Notes: generated from the sequence alone by a model not told the origin. Positions 10,841-48,425 are shown, counted from the first letter of the stretch. The stretch is DNA of 64,000 nt from Triplophysa rosa (GCF_024868665.1 NC_079898.1:19588403-19652402); one strand, 5' to 3'. A program made the numbers and translations.

Positions 10841-12101
10841 CCGGGAGGCAGAGGCGTATTAAGACCTCATGGTGCCCCTGGGCAACAGACCCAGAGGTGC
10901 CCCCCATCAACCCACCTACCCACACGCAAGAATCCACTCATTAAAAGATTTATATATTAAAAGATTTTATAAGAATGAAACTCAGCAATTTACAATATAC
11001 TATTTTACAAGAATTACACATTAACATGACACTTTTGTAGAATAGAACACAAAAAACAACTCTTTTCATCAAGCATTTTTAACAATTAGGCCTACTGTAG
11101 TTAAGGGGCACCTGCTTTCTGTTGTAATGTTACATTTCAGGTTTTGATGTAGTGAAAAAAAATCACTAACATTTTTTTAACAGGTGTAAATGTTGTGAAT
11201 GCCACAAAGTGGGGGTACAGGGACACACACACACATAGTTTGCATGTATGTATTCACATTAGGGGGACAATGGAACAATGTACAGATTTTCAGTACATTG
11301 GGACTTTAATTCACCAAAGTGGCATTCACCAGATTACAATGTATAGCAAGGTTATTCATAAAAATAACATGAAACGTTATTGTTACTATTTTAACTGCTA
11401 TACAGCTATTCAAACGCTCTTTTTAAGCACAGTATGTGTATATTCTTATTACTAAACGATCACATACAGTAAGTACTAAGATACAAGTGTACTCCACTAA
11501 AAAGGACACATATGAATTGATTGCTATAGTGATGACACCGTTCTTCACTTTCACTTTAAAACCCAGGTTTGGACCTTAAATAGTGGCCTTACCTCCACGT
11601 ACTATTAGCATACATTATCGGCACTATAACATCTTATTTCTGACGCATGCCATGTACATATACCTTTATTAATCAGTGCTAATCACCGCATTTTAGTCGC
11701 CGCTACAACAATGCGCTCTGCATCTTTCCCGCTTCTATCTGTTTGAAGATTAAAGTGTATACGAAAGACGACTCGCCTCATAACAGTTACTTGTGATTGG
11801 CTGAATGTTAATTCACTCAAATCTATGTAACTAACCAGATAACATGGGCGGGAATGTTGGCGGAGGTGTGTCGAAAAAGTGCGGCGGACAGAACCATTTT
11901 TATCTGAAAGTGGGGGTATTCCCGCACATGGTGCCACGCCTATTTAGCGCAGATGCGTGACTTAAGTCTTAAAAATCAAGTGCTTATGTACATTTATAAA
12001 AAAATATTTTGTATCGCGGGTTTATTTGGTGCCCCTAAAGTCTTGGTGCCCCTGGGCACTCGCCCAATTGCCCATATGGTTAATCCGCCTCTGCCGGGAG
12101 G
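10841..12101. mobile_element. Nonautonomous hAT transposon with 8-bp target duplication
   Basis: The element spans 10849-12093 (1245 bp). Its ends are inverted copies: the left starts CAGAGGCGTATTAA and the right, read in reverse, starts CAGAGGCGGATTAA. It is flanked by identical 8-bp copies of CCGGGAGG at 10841-10848 and 12094-12101. An 8-bp duplication plus CAG-type ends defines the hAT superfamily. No transposase ORF is visible. The motif GGTGCCCCTGGGC occurs inside both ends. The 114-codon ORF at 11953-12297 crosses the right boundary and is not a gene. Confidence 0.85.
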
Positions 12102-13440
12102 CGCAGAGGTAAAGGAGGTGGGGCGCGACAATTCCCCGAAACCCCAGCCTTTGGAAATCGGAACGCTATTGCAAATTGACGGAGGGTCCTGCGCAGTGCC
12201 ATTTTTGGTTGCACAAGAGCTTAATATCTACAAAGTAGGCAACGTCCACTCAGGAAGCAGCAGAAATTACCTCTACATCACCTTAAGGAAAAAATAGATT
12301 ATATAAGTATGTTTGTCTTTCAGACTGTAATTTTAGAATAAGTGCAATTAAGTCTCCTTCTCCCGGTGAGTTCAGAGTGCGCGTGAAGGGAGTGGCGTGT
12401 AAAAAAGTGCATTTTCATATATTTCTGAACTTGGACGGCTTTTTAAAGCTGTTTACAGTCATTAAAGATGCAAAGCGCTATTTTCGACAGGCAAATGACA
12501 CCACACGTCTGTATTATAAACTGCAAATAAACTCACGCTCGTGTTAAAATCAATGGAACGCGCACCGTTCTCTTTATCTGACAGATTAATCCTTTTTGAT
12601 GGAATAAAGCCCAAAACACTACACTTTGGTAATGGTTTTAATGCAAAAACCTAATGGTTCACAATGGTATTTTAATGGAAACCATTAATTTCCGTGATGG
12701 TTTCTTTTGTTTTTATCAGCAGGGTTGTTGCATTTATAATCTGATCTAGAGATCAATCTGGTATTTTTTGCTTCTTTATATATAGTTTATATGAAGAGTT
12801 TGGTTCCAAAATGAGATTACTTAAACCTACTACACATTCTTTTTGTGGAGATTGACATCTGCTGAGCAAATATAGAAAACATTAATTTTAAATTTGCTTG
12901 TTTGTCTTGTTCTTGTTATACTGGTTGACACAGTTAAGAGTAGTCATTCACCTATTCAAAACAAGGCATTTTTCATGCTGAAACTACATGTTTGTGTAAG
13001 ACGTTTAGTGTTACATCAGCACACTGTGCTGCTTTCCAGTTGTTTTTCAGATGCAAGTTAAGAGGTGAATGAATGTTCTATTCATTTTATTTATATTTTG
13101 TATAAAGGATGATGCTGCGTGAGTCTAGTGCTGGGTTACACTGTGATGTGCACAGGAAGCCTAGTGAATTGCTTATTTGTTATATGAGTACTTTGTGTGA
13201 ATTTATACCTTTTCATTTCTCTGCACCTCTGAGTTCCACATATGATACAAATGAATCATCATTTGTTTGGTACATGTTTTCAATGAACAAGGATTTCTTT
13301 AATTTTTGTTTTTTTCCATAAAGACACATTATGCTGTGGTTTTTGATTGTACCATCTAAATGTAAAAAGGAATAGAAAAAATATTTGCTCGCAATTAAAC
13401 TAGTCCATTTGTCCTTGAAATAATTTTGCAATGTTCCTCC
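12102..13440. other. Intergenic between TRIM gene and paralogue, no gene seen
   Basis: No exon chain or family motif is visible. A single terminus of a palindromic MITE (TGAAGAGTTTGGTTCC at 12792) is present; a complete copy of that element is at 26636-26852. Confidence 0.45.
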
Positions 13441-13702
13441 CTCTTTTCCGTAAACAAAACTGAAGCTAAACTCTCTTTGCAGTTAGAACTACAAGAAACG
13501 AATAGAGTGTGAAGTGTCAAGATATAGGGTTAAGTTTGTTCTTATAAAACGCCTAGCTGCAACTCAAAAGGTCTGTATATCAGTTATGCCTATAAATCAA
13601 ATAAATTTTCAAACCAACTAACTGCATACTGCCTTGGTTTTTTTAGAAACAATACTGTCTGTTTGAAACGTTATTCAAGCTTCTGACAGGGACATCATCA
13701 AT

Positions 13703-16257
13703 ATGGCAGATTCTTCTTTTGATGATCTAAATTCTTGCTGCCAACTGCCCAATCTTTCTTCAACTTCTGAAGGACCCAGTAACAGCATGTGGACACAGTT
13801 TCTGTATGAACTGTATTAAGGAGTGCTGGGATGTGGATGATCAGAAAGGAGTTTACAGCTGCCCTCAGTGCAGTCAGATATTCACTTCAAGACCGACTCT
13901 GAGCAGAAGCACAATGCTGGCTGAACTTGTAGAGAAGATGAAGACAGAAACACTGGATCAAGATAATACCTCTACATTACTGTTTTCTGTCGGGTCTGGG
14001 GATGTGGAGTGTGATATCTGCACTGGGAACAAACTAAAAGCCATCATCAGTCTCACGTCAAAACTCATTACACATCTGCTGCATTGAACGCTCCATTTGA
14101 TGGAGCAGATCTGCTCTCAACCTGATAAACCTATGGAGCTGTAGGCCTACTGCTGCCAGAAGTTGATGCTTTTATTGAGCACCAAAGGCATACCATGTCT
14201 TCACCTGCAACATCAAGAAAACAAATTGAGGTAAGGCAACTGATAGTTGGCACACAATTACATTGTTAAATTAAATGATGTTCTATTAACAAAGTTTGGG
14301 AGGAGCACGTGCAGATAATTAACCTGGCTGGCTTTCAATCACAGTAATCACCTAACCAGCACTATAAATACCAAAGCAGTCTTACCTTCAGTCTCTCTTA
14401 TATCCCGACTCCTCACCTTTAATCCCTTTTCCACCTCAGGATAAGCCCTGGGTTCGGGCCCCTCTCCCTGGTCAAGGGGTGGCTGCTCTGAGCTCGGGAG
14501 TGATACCGAGATCTGAGCTCCCTCCCCGGGACAGCACACCAAATACGCTTACCAGCCGTCTCACTTTATTGTCAGCTAAGGTGAGCTCGTGAAATTAATA
14601 AAAATGTTTTTAGCAATTACTGTATTTTTGTAAAAAATGATAGGCTATTGTTGGTATTGTGATTTGTATGTTATATAAATATTGTACAAACATTATGTAC
14701 AAATAGTTGTCAAGTTTAAAATAAAACCCTTAATGTTTGATTTTAATGCAATTAAAAGTGTAATACAGCACAAGATGGTTTTCAGTGAGAATTTTGGGTT
14801 TGTCATTTTGAAATCACATAGGGAGAAATATAGCATATAAAACAATACAGTACAGTTCTCAATTTTTAAACAACTTTTGAACAAATTTTTAACGAAGTAT
14901 AATATACAAAATTATTAAAAATATATTTCACAGGGACAGTTGCGATCAAATCAGGAGAGCATACAAAAAGAAAGGAATCAGCGAAAAATGAAAGTACAGT
15001 AGTTAAGACAAGCTCCCTGGGGTCTCATTCGCACACCTGTAAGCAATAATCGCTTTATAAAGCACAGATCACCTGCAAGTGTGAATCAGTCCAATACCCC
15101 GCCCTGTACACACCCATTTTTACTCATAAATAGTCAATGCAAAGCACCTCATGAATGCTGATTCATATATTAATAAGCCTGGCATCCAATCCGCTTGTTA
15201 AGCCTGACGTCACGCACCATAATGGGCGTATACCGTTTCCGGGTCCATCCGCTATCAGATGCCATAGAAAAATAACAAAAATTATGTATCCGTAACGAAA
15301 TCACAAATGGCCACGCATGAGATTCACTGAGATTTACAAATTAATAATTGTATAATTATTAATAATAATAATTAATAGAATTAGATTAAAGCCAAATAAG
15401 GTCTCTGCAGCATTAACACCTCATTAAAATCACATCATTAATTAGTGGTGTCCTTCTCCTGAGATAAAATTTGAAGATGTAATTGTAAAAGACGAATTTT
15501 GTTTCATTCCGGTTTTGTTATTAACATAGTTAGGACTGATAACCAGAACATAAAGAGAAACGATTATGCGAGAGCTTAATGGTTGTATTTCCAGACTTTG
15601 ACATTTTAATATGAACACTCCAGGGACCGTTCATTTTTATTATTTTTTCAATATCTTTATCAATATACTTCAATTCTTTGGCAATATTGTATGTCAAACA
15701 ATCATGACAACAAAGTAGCCTACTTTCAAATGCCTACTTTCTCCTCCCAAAACTGTCAGTTAGTGTTTGATTTTCCACCGATTGCTTGCTTATATGGCGA
15801 TTATTGGTCTCCAAAACTTAACAGTAAGTAGGCTATATCTCCAGGATAGGTCTTGTAAGTGTGATTTAAGTGATCACATTGTCATCCGTTTTAGATGTCT
15901 ATATGTGCAAATCATCTATAAAAAATTATGAAGTAAATACCCTCTACACAAAGTAAATACTAAAGGCTGTTTCTAAGTAGAGGATTTCTTTGTCTCCCAA
16001 CAGCAATCTGCACAGACAGCAGTGGAACAATGTCTGGATAAAGACAGCAGTGGAACAATGTCTGGATATTTTTACAGATGAGATCAGGACCATGAAGCAA
16101 AAACGAGCTGAGATAACAGAGATAATCACAAATCATAAGAAAGCTGTGGCTGAGAAGCATATTGATTCACTGGAACAAGAAATCAGTCATCTGATAAAGA
16201 GAAATGATGAACTGGAGCACATTTTAAATATTGAGGATGACATATTTTTCATTGAAG
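13703..16257 (+). pseudogene. Decayed tandem copy of the finTRIM-like gene
   Basis: Homologous to the gene at 5307 over the promoter, exon 1 (13703-14230), exon 2 (14934-15031) and exon 3 (16004-16256). Lesions: indels in the first RING half shift the frame and destroy CPIC; about 34 nt of B-box 1 are deleted; the B-box 2 region contains CTGTAG; exon 2 contains an in-frame TAG and has lost its donor; and exon 3 carries a 28-nt tandem duplication. The open stretch 13806-14087 keeps the second RING half (MNCIKECW, CPQCSQ). No copies of exons 4-7 follow; after 16280 comes transposon-rich DNA. It cannot encode a TRIM protein, and the visible pieces are too short to suggest a functional isoform. 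Confidence 0.85.
16015..16070 (+). repeat. 28-nt tandem duplication within pseudogene exon 3
   Basis: The unit starting GACAGCAGTGGAACAATG begins at 16015 and again at 16043; 26 of 28 positions agree. Because 28 is not a multiple of three, it shifts the coiled-coil frame. Confidence 0.85.
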
Positions 16258-16770
16258 TAACAGAATTATCTTTATGACTCTAAAAAGTGCTGATGGTGAG
16301 AAAAGTTTCTGTTGAGTAAAGTCTTTTGACACTAGTGTACACACAATGTAGTCGTTATCTTTAGCAGTCTACTCATTTTCTTCTTGCTCATCTTTTCGTA
16401 ATTTATAAAAAAAAAAGAATATTGTGTACCTGGCCATTGCAGCGTATAAATTAAATTTCTTGGCGCAAAATATGCTACGCACAGCACGTGACATAGTTAA
16501 ACCAATAACTTTGAAAACAGCGGGAGCACTGATTGGTTGATCAACCAGAGTAACAAATCAACAATTCCTTATTTTTCATTTTAAGCAATCAAAAATCTGA
16601 GGGGGCCGTACATGTAAAGGTCCCCTCAGGCCCCCCTCATGGCTACTACTCCATATAACCATCTCAAAACTAACAAAAATATTTGTACGCAGCGACGCCT
16701 GCTGGTAATGCGTGAGAAAAGCTCTACTTGCCATTATATACATTAATGCAATATCGCGAGTAGGAGTGTA

Positions 16771-18275
16771 CAGTCGTGGCCAAAAGTTTTGAGAATGACA
16801 CAAATATTAATTTTCACCAAGTCTACTGCGTCAGTGATTTTTATGTTTTTGTCAGATGTTACTATGATATACTGAAGTATAATTACAAGCATTTCATAAG
16901 TGTCAAAGGCTTTTATTGACAATTACATTAAGTTTACGCAAAGACTCAATATTTGCAGTGTTGACCCTTCTTTTTCAAGACCTTTGCAATTCGCCCGGGC
17001 ATGCTGTCAATCAACTTCTGGGCCACATCCTCACTGATGGCAGCTCATTCTTGCATAATCAATGCTTGGAGTTTGCCAGAATTTGTAGGTTTTTTGTTTG
17101 TCCACCCGCCTCTTGAGGATTGACCACAAGTTCTCAATGGGATTAAGGTCTGGGGAGTTTCCTGGCCATGGACCCAAAATGTTGATGTTTTGGTCCCCGA
17201 GCCACTTAGTTATTACTTTTGCCTTATGGCAAGGTGCTCCATCATGCTGGAAAAGGTATTGTTTATCACCAAACTGTTCTTGGATGGTTGGGAGAAGTTG
17301 CTCTCTGAGGATGTTTTTGTACCATTCTTTGTTCATGGCTGTGTTCTTAGGCAAAATTGTGAGTGAGCCCACTCCCTTGGCTGAGAAGCAACCCCACACA
17401 TAAATGGTCTCAGGATGCTTTACTGTTGGCATGACACAGGACTGATTGTAGCGCTCACCTTTTCTTCTCCGGACAATCTTTTTTCCGGATGCCCCAAACA
17501 ATCGGAATGGGGATTCATCAGAGAAAATGACTTTACCCCAGTCCTCAGCAGTCCAATCCCTGTACCTTTTTGCAGAATATCAGTCTGTTCCTGATGTTTT
17601 TCCTAGAGAGAAGTGGCTTCTTTGCTGCCCTTCTTGACACCAGGCCATCCTCAAAAAGTCTTGGCCTCACTGTGCGTGCAGATACACTCACACCTGCCTG
17701 CTGCCATTCCTGAGCAAGCTCTGCACTAGTGGTGCCCCGATCTCGCAGCTGAATCAACTGTAGAAGACGATCCTGGCGCATGCTGGACTTTTTTGGGCAC
17801 CCTGAAGCCGCCTTCACAACAATTGAACCTCACTCCTTGAAGTTTCTGATGATCCGATAAATGGTTGATGTAGGTGCAATCTTACTAGCAGCAATAGCCT
17901 TGCCTGTGAATCCCTTTTTGTGCAAAGCAATGATGACTGCACGTGTTTCCTTGCAGGTAACCATGGTTAACAGAGGAAGAACATTCATAATTCAATTAGC
18001 ATTACAGAGTGATCTCCAGCCTTGTCCTGGTCAACACTCTCACCTGTGTTAACCAGAGAATCACTGACATGATGTCAGCTGGTCTTTTTGTGGCAGTGTT
18101 GAAATGGAATGTTTTTCATGGCAAAGAGGTACTTCACATCACAATAAAATTCAATTAATCTGATCACTCTTCATAACATTCTGGAGTATATGCAATTCGC
18201 CATCATAAAAACTGAGGCAGCAGACTTTGTGAAAATGAATATTTGTGTCATTCTCAAAACTTTTGCCCACGACTG
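16771..18275 (-). mobile_element. Tc1-type (Tc1/mariner) transposon
   Basis: The left end reads CAGTCGTGGCCAAAAGTTTT and the right end, in reverse complement, CAGTCGTGGGCAAAAGTTTT; both continue GAGAATG. Total length is about 1.5 kb, normal for a full-length fish Tc1 element. The expected TA is present on the left (16769-16770), but the right flank reads CG, so one target copy has mutated or been lost. The transposase lies on the minus strand. Confidence 0.9.
16946..17964 (-). pseudogene. Tc1-type transposase, inactivated
   Basis: On the minus strand the reading starts at ATG 17964 (MVTCKETRAVIIALHKKG) with the paired helix-turn-helix region. The DD34E catalytic signature is still recognisable: IFSDESPF, QHDGAPCHKA and NSPDLNPIEN. 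Lesions are a TGA near 17830-17832 after FKE, a frameshift near 17560, a further frameshift near 17090 and a TGA near 17045. The end GQHCKY with TGA is at 16946-16948. The length of about 340 codons is normal for the family, but no active protein can be made. Confidence 0.87.
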
Positions 18276-21200
18276 CGGCCTTGTGCCTCTGGCCTAATCA
18301 TAGCCATGAAGATATAAGAACACTACATACACGACTACGAGAGCGATATTGCTTTTATACTTCGATTCGACGGCACAAGTGTGTAACGTAGATAATCCAG
18401 AAACAACGTCGGAGTGTCTTTAAACCCCTCCGGTTTTAAAGGAAATGGGGAACAACTTTCTTAAACCACGAATCCAAGCCCAGCATAACAGTTAAACCTC
18501 CGCTACTAAATCCAAACAATCACTTCTTTTAAATTTGCGCTGTGCTGAGAGAGACTTTTAAATGGCAACTCACCGAGAATGTGTTAATCCCATTTCTATT
18601 GTAATTTTTTTAAACAATGAGTGCAGAGCGCTGTGAATAAATTGCTACAGACACCGCCAGCACTGACAACGTTTAGTTTCACTTAAGTGTGTTCCAATTA
18701 TCATGGTGTATGGTCGCCACCTAGTGGCCATATTCCAGTATTGAAGTTTGCGCAGTGTTGAGATTTAGATCTCATTCATCGTACAGCAGTAGCCTAGTTT
18801 CGGTTCACACCGCGAACAATCTTTGCCTTGGAGAAAGATATGCCTGTACGTTTATTTACTATGTGTAAGCGTTCATATTATGTGTTAACATAATATTGAT
18901 TCTTGGAAGTTAAACTGTGATCGATATAATGATAATGAAAGAAAGTCCCATCGCATCACATGTACACCCATGTGCAGATCAGAGTGCACGCGTTTATATG
19001 TCGGCTATACCAAACGAATTAATGTGCAGTTAGTAATTTCATATCTTGTTTATTGTATGCCAGTTTTACAAAAAAAAGAGAAAGCATCACAGAAGTAAAC
19101 ATTCTGGAAAGGATAAACTGCTTCGTGTGTTTATTTGCTAGCAATCTAACTTATTCAGAGTAACGCAGTTGCGAGGACAGCGTAGTCCGAGTTAGTTTAG
19201 TGGCGGAGTGATACAAACAGTCAGTGAAGCGGTTCAACGGTCAGTTCGCGTGATGATCCTGGTGGAATATGTCACGGCTATCAGCCAATCAGATTCGAGA
19301 ACCAGAGAGCACTGATGTATAAATACTGTATATATAAAGGAATACCTGCTGCCAGTTCAACAGTATTTGCAGTCCTAGTATACTGGCGAGTTGTGTGGAG
19401 TACTGTGTTCCTGTGGAGCCATGCATTGCTCCAGTACAAATGTCAATTATCATAATTAGATTTTGAGACTTTAGACTGTTTTTTACAGACTGGGTCACAA
19501 ATGCTTACTTTAAATTCACTATTTGTAGTTTTGGATAAAAGAGTTTGCCAAATGCATAAATATATACAGTAAACAAACAGAACATACAATATTTTGTGTA
19601 GTCACAAGAAGAAAATAGAGAATACATTGACTACAAAGTTTTGTCTTTGAAAAAAGCATCTTTGATGTATGTTTATGTATGCTTTTATGTAATATAGTAA
19701 TATTTTTAGTCATTCACATGGGCCATGACTCAATAAGCTTTGTTCATGTGTTTAATGTAATTGTTTGTTAAGATTTCTTAAGTTATGTGTTATTATGTGG
19801 TCAGGTAATGATTGGCTTCCATGCAGAAGACTGACCATAATACTGAGTTTTGGAAGCCGGCAATTTAAAATCCTACTTAAAAGACACTTTTTTGCTCACA
19901 CACACTATTAACTTAATCCATATCCAGACACCATACACTTTCTGAAGTCAAAACAGCTGCTGTTATTATTGCTGCCCACCTTTATAGATCTCAGCTTGTA
20001 GACACTTCGTCTGTTATCGCCAGTATTTCATGTATAAGATTTCAATAGAGATGTGCATGGCTTTGGTGCAGTGTGGAGACATAATGTCTAGCAGTGTTTA
20101 AGAACTGTAGGCTCAGGTAAATGTTCAGCATCTCCCACCTGTCCTGTGTGTGGCCTTATCTATCACCCTAGGATAAAAGCAAATAAAACCTGCCTATTTA
20201 GTCTTAGATGTTTCTCATGTTTAGGAGAAATACTGTAATAACAGAAAGACAATTGTTAAAACATTACAAATATGGAGTTGTAAAATGAATGTAAATTTAT
20301 TTATAATTTTACAATTTACTAATATTTTTAATTAATTATTATTATAGTTATTTTAACACTTATTTGTCAAGTTGTTATTCCTTCATTTTATGAATAAAAA
20401 TACCCATACTAAATAAATAGCACTCTTGTACCTTTGGGTAACATCCCTCTAACCTCTGTACCTCTAACTCTATCAAGAAGGTTATTACGGTGCTTGAAAT
20501 CATCACTACATCTGCTGGCATGAAGTCACCAAGCTAGGGTCAGTCCATATGAGGACAATTAGAAAATGGTCAATGACCAACCGACATGTTTATCGTCTAG
20601 TCAGGATTAGATGCACCCAGAAGCTTCTGAAATACAAACCACCGTAAATCTGTGGAGAACCAAAGATCTAAGGTGTCAAAAAGAAACCCAAGACAAACAG
20701 ATCAACCTCTTTAAACTCTTAACTGTCAACAAAGTTGACTCCATTTAGACCCGGCTCCAGAACTTGGAACTGCGATGTGACAAAGAGCCCTTGGAAATCT
20801 CTGGAGTGTTCTGTGCTTACAGTAAACAAAGATAAGAGCTTGCCTCTTCTTCTCTTGTTTGGCTGGGTTTTTTCCTCTCTTCTGTTCTCTTTTGATTGAT
20901 AAGATCTGCCCAGGCATTACTTTTGGCATTAGGACTATAATAGGTGCGTGCTCACAAATCTGTGTGGCTCCTTGACATGTAGAGGCCAGATTTCCCTCCT
21001 TTCCAAGTTTCCTTTTTTTTGACAAATGAATGCCAGGATGCTGAACATGAAATGATGATAGCCCCAGACATGCAGGTTTGCTTAACTGTGTCAAGGTTAA
21101 AAAATTAGCATAATTCACGCAACACACAGGAATGTGATTTGGCATTGGATTGTACAGGGATTTACAGAGTGACATGTCTTTGACATTTGTTTATGATGCA

Positions 21201-24048
21201 TGCTATTCTTGATCCGCTAAACCAATCTTAAAGTGTTTGGAACGGGCTGGAATGTTTGTGGATTTCCCCTTGAATTCCCTGCATCATACCTTGACAGACA
21301 TCTTTACAATGAAATCCCTCTCTCTCGCTCCACCCCCTCTCTCGCTTTTGCAGGAAATGTTACCTCACGAAGAAAAATACCTCTGTGTGTGAAACACAAT
21401 TGCACAGGATCTCTCCCTCCCCATGAACATTTCCAACAGTTCCCTGTTCATGCCTGTGAAAACACGAGATCCTGGAGGAGTGTTGAGTATGCAAGAATTT
21501 ATTTAAAATGAGTCTCGACAAGTCTTAGCAGGAGATCGGATGTTCAAACAGCAGGTAATAAGTGAAAGTACAACATCTTCCATTGCAAACTGAAGTAAAA
21601 CTTCGTGATTTTATACATATCACCATTATTTCTCCTCAAGCACACACCGGAGAATGTTCTTATGTGTGGAAGGTCACAGTCACACACAAGGGGTTCCTAG
21701 GGATTTCTCTGAGAAATGCATAATCCATACACAACCAGCCCTGCCTACCTCCTCCTATTCAGCACTGTATATAAGCAACACAATGTGTCATTGTGTGTGC
21801 GTGTGTCCCTCCCTCTCTTACAGCACATTAATGCAATGAATGATTGGCACAGCTGACTGTGCTGATAACAGCTCCATTCACTACACACCCGCCCACCGCT
21901 AGGCACGCACATACCCGCCTGAGTTCAACCCTCGTGGGCCATAGATCTGAACTCTGCCTGGCATCTTTCTACCGAAGCTTGAGCATTGGCTTGTCGTCCA
22001 TTGCCGTGACTGAGGTGATGGAACTGCTGTTTTAACATTTTTTGAAACAGATATGTTTATGCAAACTAATGCTGGGTTGGTTCAACCCATTGTTGGGTAA
22101 AATGTGGACAAAACCAACCTTATAAATTTAAAGTATTAGTTCTGGTGTCAAAAAGAAAATTCTGTCATCATTTACACATCCTCTTGTCATTTCAAACCTG
22201 TATGACTTTTCTTCTTCTGCAGAACACAAAATAATATTGGTTAGTTCTATGTAAGACTTAAAAATGTGTTAAGCAAAAAGAAAATTCAGTCAATTTTATT
22301 TTATTTCCTCTTTCCACATATCCATGGTCTTCGCTGAAGATGACAGATACAGGTCAATACTGACATGTCTCAACTGTTCACCCTGAGAAAGGTATAAAGG
22401 GCAGATGCGACCATACTCAGAGAGAGTCTGCATTAGTTGTAATAGAAGTCTGACATGAGGTCAAAGGTTAAGCACTCTCACACTCCATCACTGACATTAC
22501 AAATCTGAGACACAGTATTTCACGCCTGCTCACAACACTTCTGCTCCATTACACTTGTCTCTCTTTATTCAAGAGCAAGGAAAACAAGAGAAACAGAGGA
22601 TCAAATGAAGAGAGGTGGATTTCACACATTAACAAATGACATTCTCAAATCTAAATCAATACATGTACTGTTAAAAATAATTATGTTTGGAATCTAGCTG
22701 TTTTTTAGTGGCATGTCCATACGAACTATAAATATACAAATAACCTTAAATGGTGCATACAAGGTACATAATGTGACTTGAACAATGTGTGTAATCTGTA
22801 GTTGTATTTTTGACCCCAGACAAAACCTCTACAGTACAGCAACAATGATGTCACACACATCAATAACCCAGAACACTTTTGAATCTGACATGTAAAAAAT
22901 TGATTTCATGGGCATTCATGCTAAAACAAAACCCCTATGAATCACACACAATGATGTCAACAGAATGCAGGTGCCTTTTTATCAGAGCCCCAGTGTGTCA
23001 CATCCTCAGAGTGCAAGTGAAGTATTGTTCACTCCTTCTAATTCCTCTGCATGCAGCTCTGGTGCTAACTTCCTTTCTTTATTCTGGCTTTGGGCTGGCA
23101 CTAAAGGAACGCAGGATGGAGTCTGACGGCAAGATTAGTAATACAGAGTCACTTGTTTCCTAAAGTGAGAGAGAAAGACATTGATTAATAAAAAGCAGGA
23201 TATGATACATTCATTTAGTAGATTTCTGATATCGTCTCGTTAGTCTCTTACTACCAGACAACTTACATTCCTGCCTTTTTACAAGGTTGGCATCACGCCT
23301 TTGGGGTGGGAAGTGTTTCGCAAATAAACTGAATCCAAACATTCCCACGCTGAATTATCAGACACAATAATGACTTCATTAGATGAAAGAGTGACATGGC
23401 CAAGTACTAAACATAATTTCCATCACACACAAACACCTGGATTCTGACATAGACAATGTTTAAAGCTCCATCTTTATTTTGTGTTGATATGATTAAATGC
23501 ATACTAACAAGGCAAGAACATATTAGATCATATCATATGATAATCAGATATATTAGAGAGAAGCTGAGGGACAGTCTTTGTAACAGGACTTTGCGTAATG
23601 CAAGTTATCATGCATGCCAGTCCGTGGTTCACTAGAGGGCGCCCTGTGTCTGTACCCCCCAAAAAAATCCACTCGTGGCGAAACATGAATGTGGATTCGG
23701 ATTTTGAAAGAGTATACAAAATAGCCCGTCAAAACCTTATTGCATAAACCAAACTAATAGTTATATAACCATTCAACTGTCAATATTTGTAGCGTGGAGA
23801 AATACGCCGATGTGTAAAATGTTAGTAATAGGGCCTATTATATAATATTCAAGTTATAATATTAAAGGTGTGATATTAAAGTAAATTATAAGAGCACCAG
23901 TTTCACCCTTCAAAATCTTAAATTGACACTATTAAATTATAACTAAAGTCAATAATCCGGTCAAATGAGTCGTTTCTCAACAGAAGCTCCGCCCTTTGGC
24001 GTTGCGGTTGGCTCTTTCAGAAGTTCTACTACTACTGCTAATGACTTG
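18276..24048. other. Intergenic region upstream of jag2, no gene seen
   Basis: No ORF has recognisable domains. The longest, a 149-codon minus-strand ORF at 20726-21175, has no family motif. The segment holds a SINE tail at 19526-19565, a MITE-like fragment at 22140-22250 (attctgtcatcatttacac) and a repeat with the motif gggttggttcaacccattgt near 22070. Distal jag2 regulatory elements could lie here but cannot be seen from the sequence alone. Confidence 0.45.
19526..19565 (+). repeat. SINE 3' tail fragment
   Basis: Contains ttggataaaagagtttgcca followed by aatgcataaat, a diverged copy of the SINE tail seen intact at 57118-57272. Confidence 0.5.
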
Positions 24049-24270
24049 CCAATGGTTTATTGAACTGTCAATCAAAGCTCGTTCGGACGGCTTGTAGTTG
24101 ACTGATATAGTGAGAGCAGCCTGCTGGAGGAACGAGTGGATGTATGTTTGACTTTCATCTCTTCTTCTGCAGAACTCGCGAAAGGAATCACGTTTTTGAA
24201 TGGCTGGATTTTGTGGATAATGCTGCATATATGTGTTTTTTGACCATGTCGTATTAACTTCATAGGAGTC
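24048..24270 (+). promoter_or_regulatory. Presumed jag2 proximal promoter and 5' UTR
   Basis: A GCCAAT box lies at 24048-24053, about 220 nt before the jag2 start codon. No TATA box is evident. In-frame TGA at 24241-24243 followed by no other in-frame ATG supports ATG 24271 as the start. The transcription start site cannot be set from sequence alone. Confidence 0.4.

Positions 24271-48425
<24,155 letters not shown>

Noticed and set aside
11953..12297. 114-codon plus-strand ORF
   Set aside because: It runs through the right end and target duplication of the hAT element, so it is a chance frame.
13806..14087. A functional truncated RING protein from the TRIM paralogue
   Set aside because: It starts inside the RING after the first four zinc ligands, and the homologous upstream part is frameshifted.
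16740..18355. A larger inverted-repeat element around the Tc1 copy (gcaatatcgc... on both sides)
   Set aside because: The similarity is about 20 nt and imperfect; not enough to define an element.
20726..21175. 149-codon minus-strand ORF
   Set aside because: No domain or family motif and no supporting exons; it lies in repeat-poor intergenic DNA where an ORF of this length is possible by chance.
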